Of a DNA stretch of 17,641 nt, positions 8,503 to 15,678 are shown piece by piece; position 1 is the stretch's first letter, and each line of letters starts with the position of its first letter. The position numbers and the translations under genes are program-made. The notes beneath the pieces were generated by a model. The model saw only the letters and a list, made by a program, of their open reading frames with translations, was not told where the DNA came from and made no database searches. Source of the DNA: Bacteroidota bacterium (lineage in GTDB: Bacteria; Bacteroidota; Bacteroidia; Bacteroidales; UBA932). The stretch lies in assembly GCA_017860395.1 (NCBI GenBank), contig JAGDMC010000006.1:1-17641 (forward strand), read 5' to 3'.

Positions 8503-9465
8503 CTATTTAAGTTCCCATGCAAGAGCACTTGCACCAAGAATCGCAGCATCGGATTCTTTAAGCTGTGAGAAAATGATCTTAATTTTGTTTTTCCACAAAT
8601 GGAGGAGATTTGCATTCATACTTTCCTCAATGGGTTTTAGTAAAAGGTCGCCTGACCTCGCTAGTCCGCCAAACAAAACAATGGCTTCCGGTGCGCTGAA
8701 TGCGACAAAATCCGCAAATGATTCCCCAAGCTTTTTCCCGGTATATTCAAAGATTCGTTTTGCCAGGGCATCTCCCTGATAGGCGGCTTCAAACACATCT
8801 TTGGATGTTATATTTTCGGGGATGTTGCGCAAAACACTTGATTCGTTTGAACTGTCCAGCCATTCTCTCGCTGTTCGTGCAAGGCCAATTGCTGATGCAT
8901 AGGTCTCAAGACAACCTGTCCTTCCGCAATTGCACTGGCGCCCGTTATTCCTTACAGCAGTAGTATGCCCCAGTTCACCGGCAAAACCGTCATGGCCGTA
9001 TACAACTTCGCCATTAATTACAATTCCGCTTCCAACGCCTGTTCCAAGAGTTATCATTATGAAGTTTTTCATGCCGCGTGCTGCGCCGTAAGTCATCTCT
9101 CCAACAGCTGCTGCATTCGCATCATTGGTGAGGGCAACAGGAACTCCCATTTTGTCCGACATAAGTTTTGCAAATGGAATAGCAGTATTTCCGCCCCACG
9201 TAAGGTTCACTGCATTTTCAATTGTTCCGGTATAAAAATTGCCGTTTGGAGCTCCAATTCCTATGCCCCGGATGTTTACTATACCTCCGACCTCTAAAAT
9301 CAATTTATTAAGAGCAGCGCATAAATCGTTAACGAACAGTTTGGCATCGGTATGCGTGTCTGTGCGGATTGAAGACTGTATCAATACAGTTCCGCGCGCA
9401 TCTACAATACCAATCTTACTTGTCTGTCCACCTATGTCGATACCGACAACATATGTTTTATCCAT
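8503..9465 (-). CDS. ROK family sugar kinase, probable glucokinase
   Basis: A 320-residue cytoplasmic kinase that phosphorylates a hexose using ATP. The N-terminal phosphate-binding motif is 'GIDIGGQTSKIGIVD' (residues 8-22). 'LTNDANAAAVGE' supplies the predicted catalytic base Asp115, and 'ITLGTGVGSGI' is the second nucleotide-binding loop. 'GELGHT' gives Glu164 and His167, sugar-binding residues in ROK kinases. The ROK zinc site is intact: His167 with Cys178, Cys180 and Cys185 in 'CNCGRTGC', followed by Glu187. Length is normal for the family. There is no N-terminal DNA-binding domain, so it is a kinase and not a ROK repressor. The gene follows the MFS transporter with a 29-base gap and is likely co-transcribed, so it probably traps the imported sugar as a 6-phosphate. 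Glucose is most likely, but N-acetyl sugars or fructose cannot be excluded. Confidence 0.9.
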   Translation of the reverse strand: MDKTYVVGIDIGGQTSKIGIVDARGTVLIQSSIRTDTHTDAKLFVNDLCAALNKLILEVGGIVNIRGIGIGAPNGNFYTGTIENAVNLTWGGNTAIPFAKLMSDKMGVPVALTNDANAAAVGEMTYGAARGMKNFIMITLGTGVGSGIVINGEVVYGHDGFAGELGHTTAVRNNGRQCNCGRTGCLETYASAIGLARTAREWLDSSNESSVLRNIPENITSKDVFEAAYQGDALAKRIFEYTGKKLGESFADFVAFSAPEAIVLFGGLARSGDLLLKPIEESMNANLLHLWKNKIKIIFSQLKESDAAILGASALAWELK

Positions 9466-9494
9466 ATTATATTTAGTTGCTTTTATGTTAAAAA

Positions 9495-10778
9495 CTATTC
9501 AGTTTTGATATCAAGATTTACATTCTTAGACCCGTATAATGCATAGAACAGCATGTATGCGATTCCTGCAAATACAATCCAGTAGCTTGTAATGTAACCT
9601 GCCATATCGGCAATCCATCCCTGAAAAGCAGGAAGTATACCGCCGCCGCAAACCATCATCATAAACAAGCCCGAAGCTGCTGCAGTATATTTGCCCAGCC
9701 CGGATGTTGCAAGGCTGAATATGCTGCCCCACATAACAGAGGTGCAAAGGCCACATAAAATAAGGAACATAATATTAAGAGGAACCTGAGCAAATCCGAA
9801 TGAAATATCAGACTTGAAAACAGGCATATTTATCATTGAATCTGTTGGAATTAACATTGCCAGAAGGACAAATACGAGTCCAAGTGAAGTTACAGATATA
9901 AGCATAGATTTTCCGGAAATCCTGGCACCAAATATACCTCCTGTGAAACGCCCGATTAGCATCAGAAACCAATAAGTTCCAACTACCGTTCCCGCAATGG
10001 TGGGGTCTATTCCAAGGCCGCCGTCAATCAGGGAAGTGGTCATAAAGAGGTTTGCAATATTTGGAATTCCTACTTCAACACCCACATAAATAAAAATGGC
10101 AATCATACCCAGCACAAAATGGCGGAACGACAGTGCACTGTGCTTGTCTTTAACTTTTTCTTTTTGTTTGGTAATGTGGGGCTCAGGAATGGTAACAAAG
10201 TATAGAACGAGAAATGTAAGTACAAATATTCCCATCACCAGAAACAACGCAGGGTTTGCCTTTGCAATTGTTCTTGTAGCCTCATTTGCCCCCATCAGAT
10301 AACCGACAAGAACGGGAGCTATTGTTGCTCCGATAGAGTTAATAGTTCCTCCAAACTGCAAAAGCTGATTTCCCTTCTTCTCGTTTGAGCCAAGCCCGTT
10401 AAGAAGTGGATTAACAACTGCATTCAGCATACACATTGCGAGTCCTGAAACAAAAGCTCCCAAAAGATATACTCCAAAACTGGCTACCTGTCCGGACAAA
10501 AGAGTAATGGCTACTCCTGAGAAACCTACAATAATTGCGGATAAAGCTGTCTTTTTATATCCGATTTTCTGCAGAAGCATTCCGGCAGGGATGCCCATAA
10601 ATGCGTAAGCTATAAAGTTTGCCAGATTACCCAGCTGAGAAAGAAGATTGCTTGCGCCAAACTGGTTTTTTACAATAACCCCCATAGGGTTTTGAAGACC
10701 GGTTACAAAGGCAATCATAAAAAAGAGAGCAAACATCATTGCAATTGGCAATGCATAGTTTTTTTTCTGAGTGTTCAT
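9495..10778 (-). CDS. Sugar MFS transporter, FHS (FucP/GluP-like) family
   Basis: A 427-residue inner-membrane protein with about 12 hydrophobic segments, split by a charged loop near the middle ('KQKEKVKDKHS'). I start it at the ATG at 10778 ('MNTQKKN'); an in-frame TTG at 10811 would add 11 residues lacking any support. The pattern 'FFMIAFVTGL', 'YAFMGIPAGMLLQKIGYKK' and 'MLNAVVNPLLNGLG' matches the fucose/glucose-galactose H+ symporter family. The two protonatable residues critical in E. coli FucP (Asp46 and Glu135, recalled from the literature) appear as Asn in the equivalent segments here, Asn30 and Asn119, so ion coupling may differ. Its partner is the ROK kinase immediately downstream. 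Glucose or a related hexose is the most economical substrate. Confidence 0.9.
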   Translation of the reverse strand: MNTQKKNYALPIAMMFALFFMIAFVTGLQNPMGVIVKNQFGASNLLSQLGNLANFIAYAFMGIPAGMLLQKIGYKKTALSAIIVGFSGVAITLLSGQVASFGVYLLGAFVSGLAMCMLNAVVNPLLNGLGSNEKKGNQLLQFGGTINSIGATIAPVLVGYLMGANEATRTIAKANPALFLVMGIFVLTFLVLYFVTIPEPHITKQKEKVKDKHSALSFRHFVLGMIAIFIYVGVEVGIPNIANLFMTTSLIDGGLGIDPTIAGTVVGTYWFLMLIGRFTGGIFGARISGKSMLISVTSLGLVFVLLAMLIPTDSMINMPVFKSDISFGFAQVPLNIMFLILCGLCTSVMWGSIFSLATSGLGKYTAAASGLFMMMVCGGGILPAFQGWIADMAGYITSYWIVFAGIAYMLFYALYGSKNVNLDIKTE

Positions 10779-10864
10779 CAAGTAATATTTTAAGTTTAAG
10801 GATTTTTGCAAATAATCTCAACACTGTAAGGAGCCGTAAATTATTGTATGATTTTTCGCCCCCT

Positions 10865-10914
10865 TGCTCCTAAGGCCAAAGATAATAAATTGAAAGATAT
10901 CTTGGGCAGGAGCA
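10865..10914 (-). promoter_or_regulatory. Imperfect dyad over a candidate -7 element upstream of the transporter
   Basis: The 7-bp arms tgctcct (10865-10871) and aggagca (10908-10914) are perfect inverted repeats. Inside them 10875-10884 pairs with 10898-10907 with a single mismatch, leaving a 13-base loop. The left inner arm contains CAAAGATA (10877-10884), which reads TATCTTTG on the minus strand and fits the Bacteroidota -7 consensus TAnnTTTG. No TTTG is found at the expected -33 distance, so the promoter call is weak. The dyad could be an operator for a sugar-responsive regulator or a folded leader if transcription begins further upstream. Confidence 0.4.
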
Positions 10915-10962
10915 GCCATTAAAAAAAATAATTTCGGCCGGATGTGCCTGTAATGACTATCT

Positions 10963-10995
10963 TTTGCATAATGATGAATTATTTTATTATTTTTG
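10963..10995 (+). promoter_or_regulatory. Bacteroidota-type promoter for the TonB receptor operon
   Basis: TTTG at 10963-10966 serves as the -33 element and TATTTTTG at 10988-10995 as the -7 element, an exact match to TAnnTTTG. The spacing is 21 bases, close to that of the phylum's primary sigma factor. Transcription would begin near 11000-11003, giving a leader of about 100 bases before the first gene of the operon at 11103. The intervening region is very AT-rich, as expected. Confidence 0.7.
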
Positions 10996-11005
10996 TGAAA
11001 AGGCA

Positions 11006-11051
11006 GGCCATTAAGCAATATTAACCGAATATGCTATATGGCCCTCTTTTT
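11006..11051 (+). promoter_or_regulatory. Leader hairpin with T-run, possible attenuator
   Basis: ggccat (11006-11011) pairs with atggcc (11038-11043). Further pairs follow inside (11014-11017 with 11032-11035, then 11019-11022 with 11028-11031), leaving a small internal loop, one bulge and a 5-base loop. The tract ctcttttt follows directly. Its placement at the very 5' end of the predicted transcript and the downstream T-run suggest either premature termination or a 5' stabilising hairpin. The upper stem is AT-rich and bulged, so termination would be leaky at best. About 50 unstructured-looking bases separate it from the aagg ribosome site at 11091-11094. Confidence 0.4.
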
Positions 11052-11102
11052 CGAAATAGCCTTAAACCTAAACCGGCATTACAATTTTAAAAGGTGTAAA
11101 CT

Positions 11103-11828
11103 ATGGTAAAACGCATCTTTGTGTTTATTCTTTTGTCTTTTTCATATAGTTGTGTCTATTCTCAGAACAGCACAGACTATGACAAGTTCGTTGCAGAAGC
11201 GGGGGATTATCTTAATCTGTACAGAGGAACGTCTCCTTTGCCTTATAAAACGCTTCATATTGGAACATATTATGCTTTTTCAGAAGAATTTGAAAAGGGT
11301 GATCTGTACTACAACGGGAAAGTATATCATGGTGTTGAAATGAACCTCAACAGTCATTTGGATGAACTTTATGTCAAAGTACCGGATTCAGGGAGAGCAG
11401 TAATGCTCAATAAGGAATTCATTAATAAATTCTCACTGGGAAAAAGAAACTTTCTCCTGATGGGTAAAAGATATGAAAAAGGGGCTCCTCAACCGGGATT
11501 TTATGAAATTTTGTACGACGGACAGGCACAATTGTATAAAAAAATACGTAAAGTTATTTCCGAAAAAATCGGGAGCTCGGTAAATCCTGTCACAAGGAGC
11601 AAGATTGAAAGAAGATTTGAGCTTGTCGAAACCTATTATCTGTTTAAATCTGGAGAGTGGCATAAAATCCCGCGCAGGAATTCACTTCTCATGCAATACC
11701 GGGAAAAGAGGCTTGAAATCAGGCGGTTTATAAGAAATAACGGTCTCAATTCCATCTCAGATATTGACATCATTTACGCTTCAATAATGAAATTTGCAGA
11801 ATCACCAACAAATGCTGCCCATGAATAA
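11103..11828 (+). CDS. Exported protein of unknown function, first gene of the receptor operon
   Basis: I do not recognise this 241-residue protein. It has a signal peptide ('IFVFILLSFSY...VYSQ', probable cleavage before Gln21), and no lipobox: the Cys in 'SYSCVYS' is in a poor context. The mature part has no further membrane segment. It begins with aromatic-rich sequence ('YLNLYRGTSPLPYKTLHIGTYY'-type) and has a very basic C-terminal half ('KKIRKVISEK', 'KIERRF', 'YREKRLEIRRFIR'). There are two internal Cys-free beta-rich stretches and a probable helix near the end. It has one of the clearest ribosome sites here (aagg, 8 bases before ATG). Its stop overlaps the start of the TonB receptor, so the two are translated together. 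A periplasmic or outer-membrane accessory role for the receptor is inference only. Confidence 0.8.
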   Translation: MVKRIFVFILLSFSYSCVYSQNSTDYDKFVAEAGDYLNLYRGTSPLPYKTLHIGTYYAFSEEFEKGDLYYNGKVYHGVEMNLNSHLDELYVKVPDSGRAVMLNKEFINKFSLGKRNFLLMGKRYEKGAPQPGFYEILYDGQAQLYKKIRKVISEKIGSSVNPVTRSKIERRFELVETYYLFKSGEWHKIPRRNSLLMQYREKRLEIRRFIRNNGLNSISDIDIIYASIMKFAESPTNAAHE

Positions 11829-14499
11829 ATTAGCGACAATAGCCGTACTTTTCGTTCTTGCCATCACAAGTATTCAGGCGCATGCACAATCACCGGCAAG
11901 AATCAAGCAAGTAAATATTAATGCCGACTCTCTGTCTAAAGTAGTATTTAAATACACCGGCAAAGATTTGTTTTTTAAAGCGTCAGATAAAGGTGACTCT
12001 CTAAAGGTTACTATTGAATGTAACGGCAATGATTTAATTAAGGAGCTTACCGGTATACTCAAACGTCAGAACTATTCCATATCTCTTATAAACAACTCCT
12101 ATATTGTATTAAAAGGAACAGGCATCTCTGCCGGCCTCCCGGAGGATTATTTTGCTGCTGAAACAGGGGTCAAAGGAGAATCTGAGTTTATTAAAGCAGT
12201 TACATTTGAGGATAATACAGCAAAGTCCGAAAACAAAATTTACAAAATAGGCGACCCAAATTCTCCTTCAAAGGGAAGTAAAGTTTTACTTTCGGGGTAC
12301 GTGAGAAACTACGACAGCGGAGAACCTGTTGCAGGAGTATCTGTTATGCTTGAAAATCCACAGACGGTTGCGACTACCGATGCATTCGGGTTTTACCGTA
12401 TTACAGTGCCTAAAGGGGAGCGGGTAATTGAAGTAAAAGGATACGGGTTAAATGATTCCCGCCTGATGATGGAAGTATACGGCGATGGTGAAATGGACAT
12501 TGTAATGAAAGAGAAGGTTTATGCCCTTAAAGGTATTGTTCTCACAGCCGAGAGTAATCAAAAAACCAGAAATACTCAGATAGGAATTGAAAAAGTGCGC
12601 ATAGACCGCATCAAACATATACCTTCTGCTTTTGGGGAGGCAGATGTGCTTAAAGTTGTGCTGACTCTTCCCGGAGTAAAATCAGTCGGAGAATCTTCCG
12701 GAGGATTTAATGTGAGGGGAGGAGCTTCGGACCAGAACCTAATACTTTTTAATGAAGGGACTATTTATAATCCTACCCATCTCTTTGGATTATTTTCTGC
12801 ATTCAATCCTGATGTCGTGAGCGATATTGAGTTGTACAAAAGCACTATCCCTGCAAAGTTTGGAGGAAGGATATCTTCTGTTCTCGAAATAAACAGCAGA
12901 AACGGTAACAGCAATAAAATAACCGGCTCGGCAGGACTTGGCCTGCTTACCGGAAAGTTTCACATCGAAGGGCCAATTGTTAAGGGAAAGACAAACTTTA
13001 TTGCCGGAATCAGAACAACATATTCAAACTGGCTGCTCGGGCTTTTGCCATCCAACAGCGGTTACCGCGACGGAAAGGCATCGTTTCACGACCTGACTCT
13101 GGGCCTTAGTCATAAAATTGACGAACACAACTCGCTTTATGCATACGGATACTATTCAGGAGACAATTTCAGCTTTAGCTCAGATACGACATACGGTTAT
13201 AAAAATTTCAATGCCTCATTAAAGTGGCGCAGGATTATCGATGACAGGCGCAGTATGGTAATGAGCGCAGGTTACGACCAATATGGCTATAACACACAGG
13301 AGAAGGGAAATCCAGTTAGCGCCTATGAGATGAGTTTCCGTATAAATCAGCTCTTTTACAAAACTAATTTTAACTGGCTTGTAGGAGAAAAGCACTCATT
13401 AAACTTCGGAGTGAATGCGCTTTATCTGGATCTGAATCCTGGCACAATGAATCCTTTAGGAGGAGAATCAATTGTTGAACCTAAGAAAATTGAAAATGAA
13501 AAAGGAGTAGAGATGTCTTTATATGCATCAGATACATGGAGCTTATCCGACAATCTTTCTCTGGATCTCGGTCTCAGATACACAATCTATTCCGCATTGC
13601 AGGACGGCAACTTTAAACCATATCACGGACCCGAATTCAGGTTTTCTGCGCGTTATGCATTCAGTGACGATTTGTCAATCAAAGGCGGGATAAACAGCAT
13701 GCGCCAGAATATCCACATGCTTTCCAATACAACTACAATTTCTCCGACCGATATATGGAAGTTAAGTGATAAGGATATATGTCCCCAAACAGGATGGCAG
13801 GCCGCATTGGGCCTTTATAAAAATGCCCTGGGAAGGAAAGTTGAACTTTCGCTCGAGGGATATTATAAAGGAATGAACAACTATCTCGATTACAAAAGCG
13901 GAGCGATTCTCAATATGAATGAAAACATTGCAGCTGATGTGCTTAAAACGCAGGGGCGGGCATATGGGGTAGAGTTCATGGCAAAAAAACCACTTGGCAA
14001 GCTCAACGGTTGGGTTGCATATACATATTCAAGGACTATGCTCAGGGAGAGCGGAAATAAAGAAGTATACAGCATCAACGAAGGAAACTGGTATTCTGCT
14101 TCCTATGACAAACCGCATGATCTCAAGGTTATTGCCAACTATAAATTTACACAGAGATTCAGCATCTCAGTAAACGTCGACTATGCTACCGGTCGCCCGG
14201 TTACTATTCCTGTAAATAAATATCACTACGGGGGAGGCTTCCGTCTTTACTATTCACAAAGAAACGAATACAGAATCCCGGACTACTTCCGTATGGACTT
14301 TGCAATAAATATTGAACCGAGCCATAATCTTACTCTCTGGACTCACAGTACAATTACCATTGGAGTATATAATATTACAGGCAGGCAAAATGCATTTTCT
14401 GTATATTATACAACAAATCAGGGGAATAAAATTCAAGGCTACCAGCTTTCAATATTTGGAGCACCTATTCCTTACATAAACTACAATATTAAATTCTGA
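11821..14499 (+). CDS. TonB-dependent outer-membrane receptor with STN and carboxypeptidase-regulatory domains
   Basis: An 892-residue receptor driving energy-dependent uptake across the outer membrane. The ATG at 11821 overlaps the previous stop by eight bases and leads directly into a signal peptide (1-22, 'HAQ' cleavage); in-frame TTG 11794 and ATG 11812 lie upstream but only lengthen the signal. Domains in order: STN-like at about 30-98, carboxypeptidase-regulatory-like beta domain at about 155-235 ('SGYVRNYDSGEPVAGVSV'), plug at about 258-365 with 'LTLPGVKSVGE', 'GGFNVRGGASDQN' (VRGG at 298-301) and 'IYNPTHLFGLFSAFN', then a barrel to the terminal Phe ('INYNIKF'). This class typically pairs with DUF4249 lipoproteins, and one follows eight bases downstream. 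An STN domain often signals to a FecR-type anti-sigma factor, but none is encoded here. The ligand is unknown. Confidence 0.93.
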   Translation: MNKLATIAVLFVLAITSIQAHAQSPARIKQVNINADSLSKVVFKYTGKDLFFKASDKGDSLKVTIECNGNDLIKELTGILKRQNYSISLINNSYIVLKGTGISAGLPEDYFAAETGVKGESEFIKAVTFEDNTAKSENKIYKIGDPNSPSKGSKVLLSGYVRNYDSGEPVAGVSVMLENPQTVATTDAFGFYRITVPKGERVIEVKGYGLNDSRLMMEVYGDGEMDIVMKEKVYALKGIVLTAESNQKTRNTQIGIEKVRIDRIKHIPSAFGEADVLKVVLTLPGVKSVGESSGGFNVRGGASDQNLILFNEGTIYNPTHLFGLFSAFNPDVVSDIELYKSTIPAKFGGRISSVLEINSRNGNSNKITGSAGLGLLTGKFHIEGPIVKGKTNFIAGIRTTYSNWLLGLLPSNSGYRDGKASFHDLTLGLSHKIDEHNSLYAYGYYSGDNFSFSSDTTYGYKNFNASLKWRRIIDDRRSMVMSAGYDQYGYNTQEKGNPVSAYEMSFRINQLFYKTNFNWLVGEKHSLNFGVNALYLDLNPGTMNPLGGESIVEPKKIENEKGVEMSLYASDTWSLSDNLSLDLGLRYTIYSALQDGNFKPYHGPEFRFSARYAFSDDLSIKGGINSMRQNIHMLSNTTTISPTDIWKLSDKDICPQTGWQAALGLYKNALGRKVELSLEGYYKGMNNYLDYKSGAILNMNENIAADVLKTQGRAYGVEFMAKKPLGKLNGWVAYTYSRTMLRESGNKEVYSINEGNWYSASYDKPHDLKVIANYKFTQRFSISVNVDYATGRPVTIPVNKYHYGGGFRLYYSQRNEYRIPDYFRMDFAINIEPSHNLTLWTHSTITIGVYNITGRQNAFSVYYTTNQGNKIQGYQLSIFGAPIPYINYNIKF

Positions 14500-14507
14500 C
14501 ATATAAC

Positions 14508-15668
14508 ATGAAGGCAAAATCATTAAATATATTTTTTGTTTCAATCGCCCTGCTTATTGCCGGTTGTATAAAGCCTTTTACTCCTTCCGGTCTGGATTCT
14601 ATGGAAAGTCTTATTGTTATTGAAGGCGACATTATGCAGAATGATACAACAAGAATAACAATAAGCCGTTCTCTGGGGGTGAATGAAGAGGGTGGAGTTG
14701 ATTACATCAGTACTTCAACGGTTTGGGTAGAGAGTGAAAAGGGCACAAAATATAATGCTGTTTCCGCAGTAAGGCGGAACAAGCCCATATTTCTGATTAA
14801 CACAATTGGTATCGATCCGGCGTTAAAATATAAGCTATGCATTAAAATCCAGAGCAAATTATATGAGTCAGAACTTATCCCTGTACTTGTTTCTCCGCCT
14901 ATTGATTCCATCGGCTACACAAAAGATACAGAAAAAATGAGTGCCACTTTCTATGTGAATACCCATGACCCTGATAACAAAACAACTTATTACAGGTGGT
15001 TTTTCAATGAAAACTGGGAAATTCAGTCTCAATTCCAATCTCTTTTTGAATATCAGCCGGCAACAAAAACAGTGATTTCAATTCCATTTGAAAAAAACCG
15101 CTATTACTGCTGGTCTTCAGGTACTTCTTCTTCTGTTTTGATTGCCAGCACTTCCGGCCTTTCTGCGGATATTGTATATCAAAAGCCTCTGGTTTCAATG
15201 GGCTCATCTGACCGAAGAATAAGTGCTCTTTACTCAATGGAACTGTTTCAGATGGCTATCTCGGAAGAGGCATACAAATACTGGGATAACATTCAAAAAA
15301 ATTCGGATCAGGTTGGAGGGATTTTCAGCCCGCAGCCAAGTGAAATAAAGGGAAATATCAAATGTATAAGTAATCCGTCTGAAAAGGTTATTGGATATAT
15401 TAGTGCAGCAAAAGCGGCAAAAAAGAGAATTTTTGTAAACGGGAAAGAGATAGGTATATACCAGTATCCTACAAATTGCGAAGTCGTTTTTATTAATAAG
15501 GACAATCCTCTTCCAATAGCTTCCATGTGGGATAAAGGACTGGATGTAACCAGCTATACCGGAGATCCTCCATTTGGAGACAGCTATTGGGTATCAAAGC
15601 GTTGCGTAGATTGCCGCACTTATGGGACAAAATCCAAACCATCATTCTGGCCTAATGATCATATATAA
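14508..15668 (+). CDS. DUF4249 outer-membrane lipoprotein, receptor partner
   Basis: A 386-residue lipoprotein: hydrophobic 'FFVSIALLIAGC' with the lipidated Cys at residue 20. The first mature residues (IKPF) lack the acidic surface-export signal, so which face of the membrane it occupies is open. The N-terminal beta domain begins 'LIVIEGDI...TRITISRS', typical of DUF4249. The C-terminus carries the family signature 'CVDCRTYGTKSKPSFW', with a Cys-x-x-Cys pair; there is a matching lone Cys in 'PTNCEV'. Length is normal for the family. DUF4249 genes usually sit directly after a TonB receptor of the class seen here, and the eight-base gap supports a physical partnership, by analogy with SusD/SusC-type lid lipoproteins. 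That mechanism has not, to my knowledge, been shown for DUF4249. Confidence 0.9.
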   Translation: MKAKSLNIFFVSIALLIAGCIKPFTPSGLDSMESLIVIEGDIMQNDTTRITISRSLGVNEEGGVDYISTSTVWVESEKGTKYNAVSAVRRNKPIFLINTIGIDPALKYKLCIKIQSKLYESELIPVLVSPPIDSIGYTKDTEKMSATFYVNTHDPDNKTTYYRWFFNENWEIQSQFQSLFEYQPATKTVISIPFEKNRYYCWSSGTSSSVLIASTSGLSADIVYQKPLVSMGSSDRRISALYSMELFQMAISEEAYKYWDNIQKNSDQVGGIFSPQPSEIKGNIKCISNPSEKVIGYISAAKAAKKRIFVNGKEIGIYQYPTNCEVVFINKDNPLPIASMWDKGLDVTSYTGDPPFGDSYWVSKRCVDCRTYGTKSKPSFWPNDHI

Positions 15669-15678
15669 AAGAATAGCT

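Noticed and set aside
8489..9508. Several plus-strand open frames of 87-110 codons
   Set aside because: They overlap each other and the ROK kinase, whose catalytic and zinc motifs on the minus strand are unmistakable.
10818..11018. 66-codon minus-strand open frame in the divergent intergenic region
   Set aside because: It overlaps the strong plus promoter and the dyad, has no ribosome site, and its product looks random.
11794..11828. Overlap of the 241-residue gene and the receptor gene as a sign of a frameshifted fusion
   Set aside because: Each product has its own complete signal peptide and normal ends, so the overlap is ordinary translational coupling.
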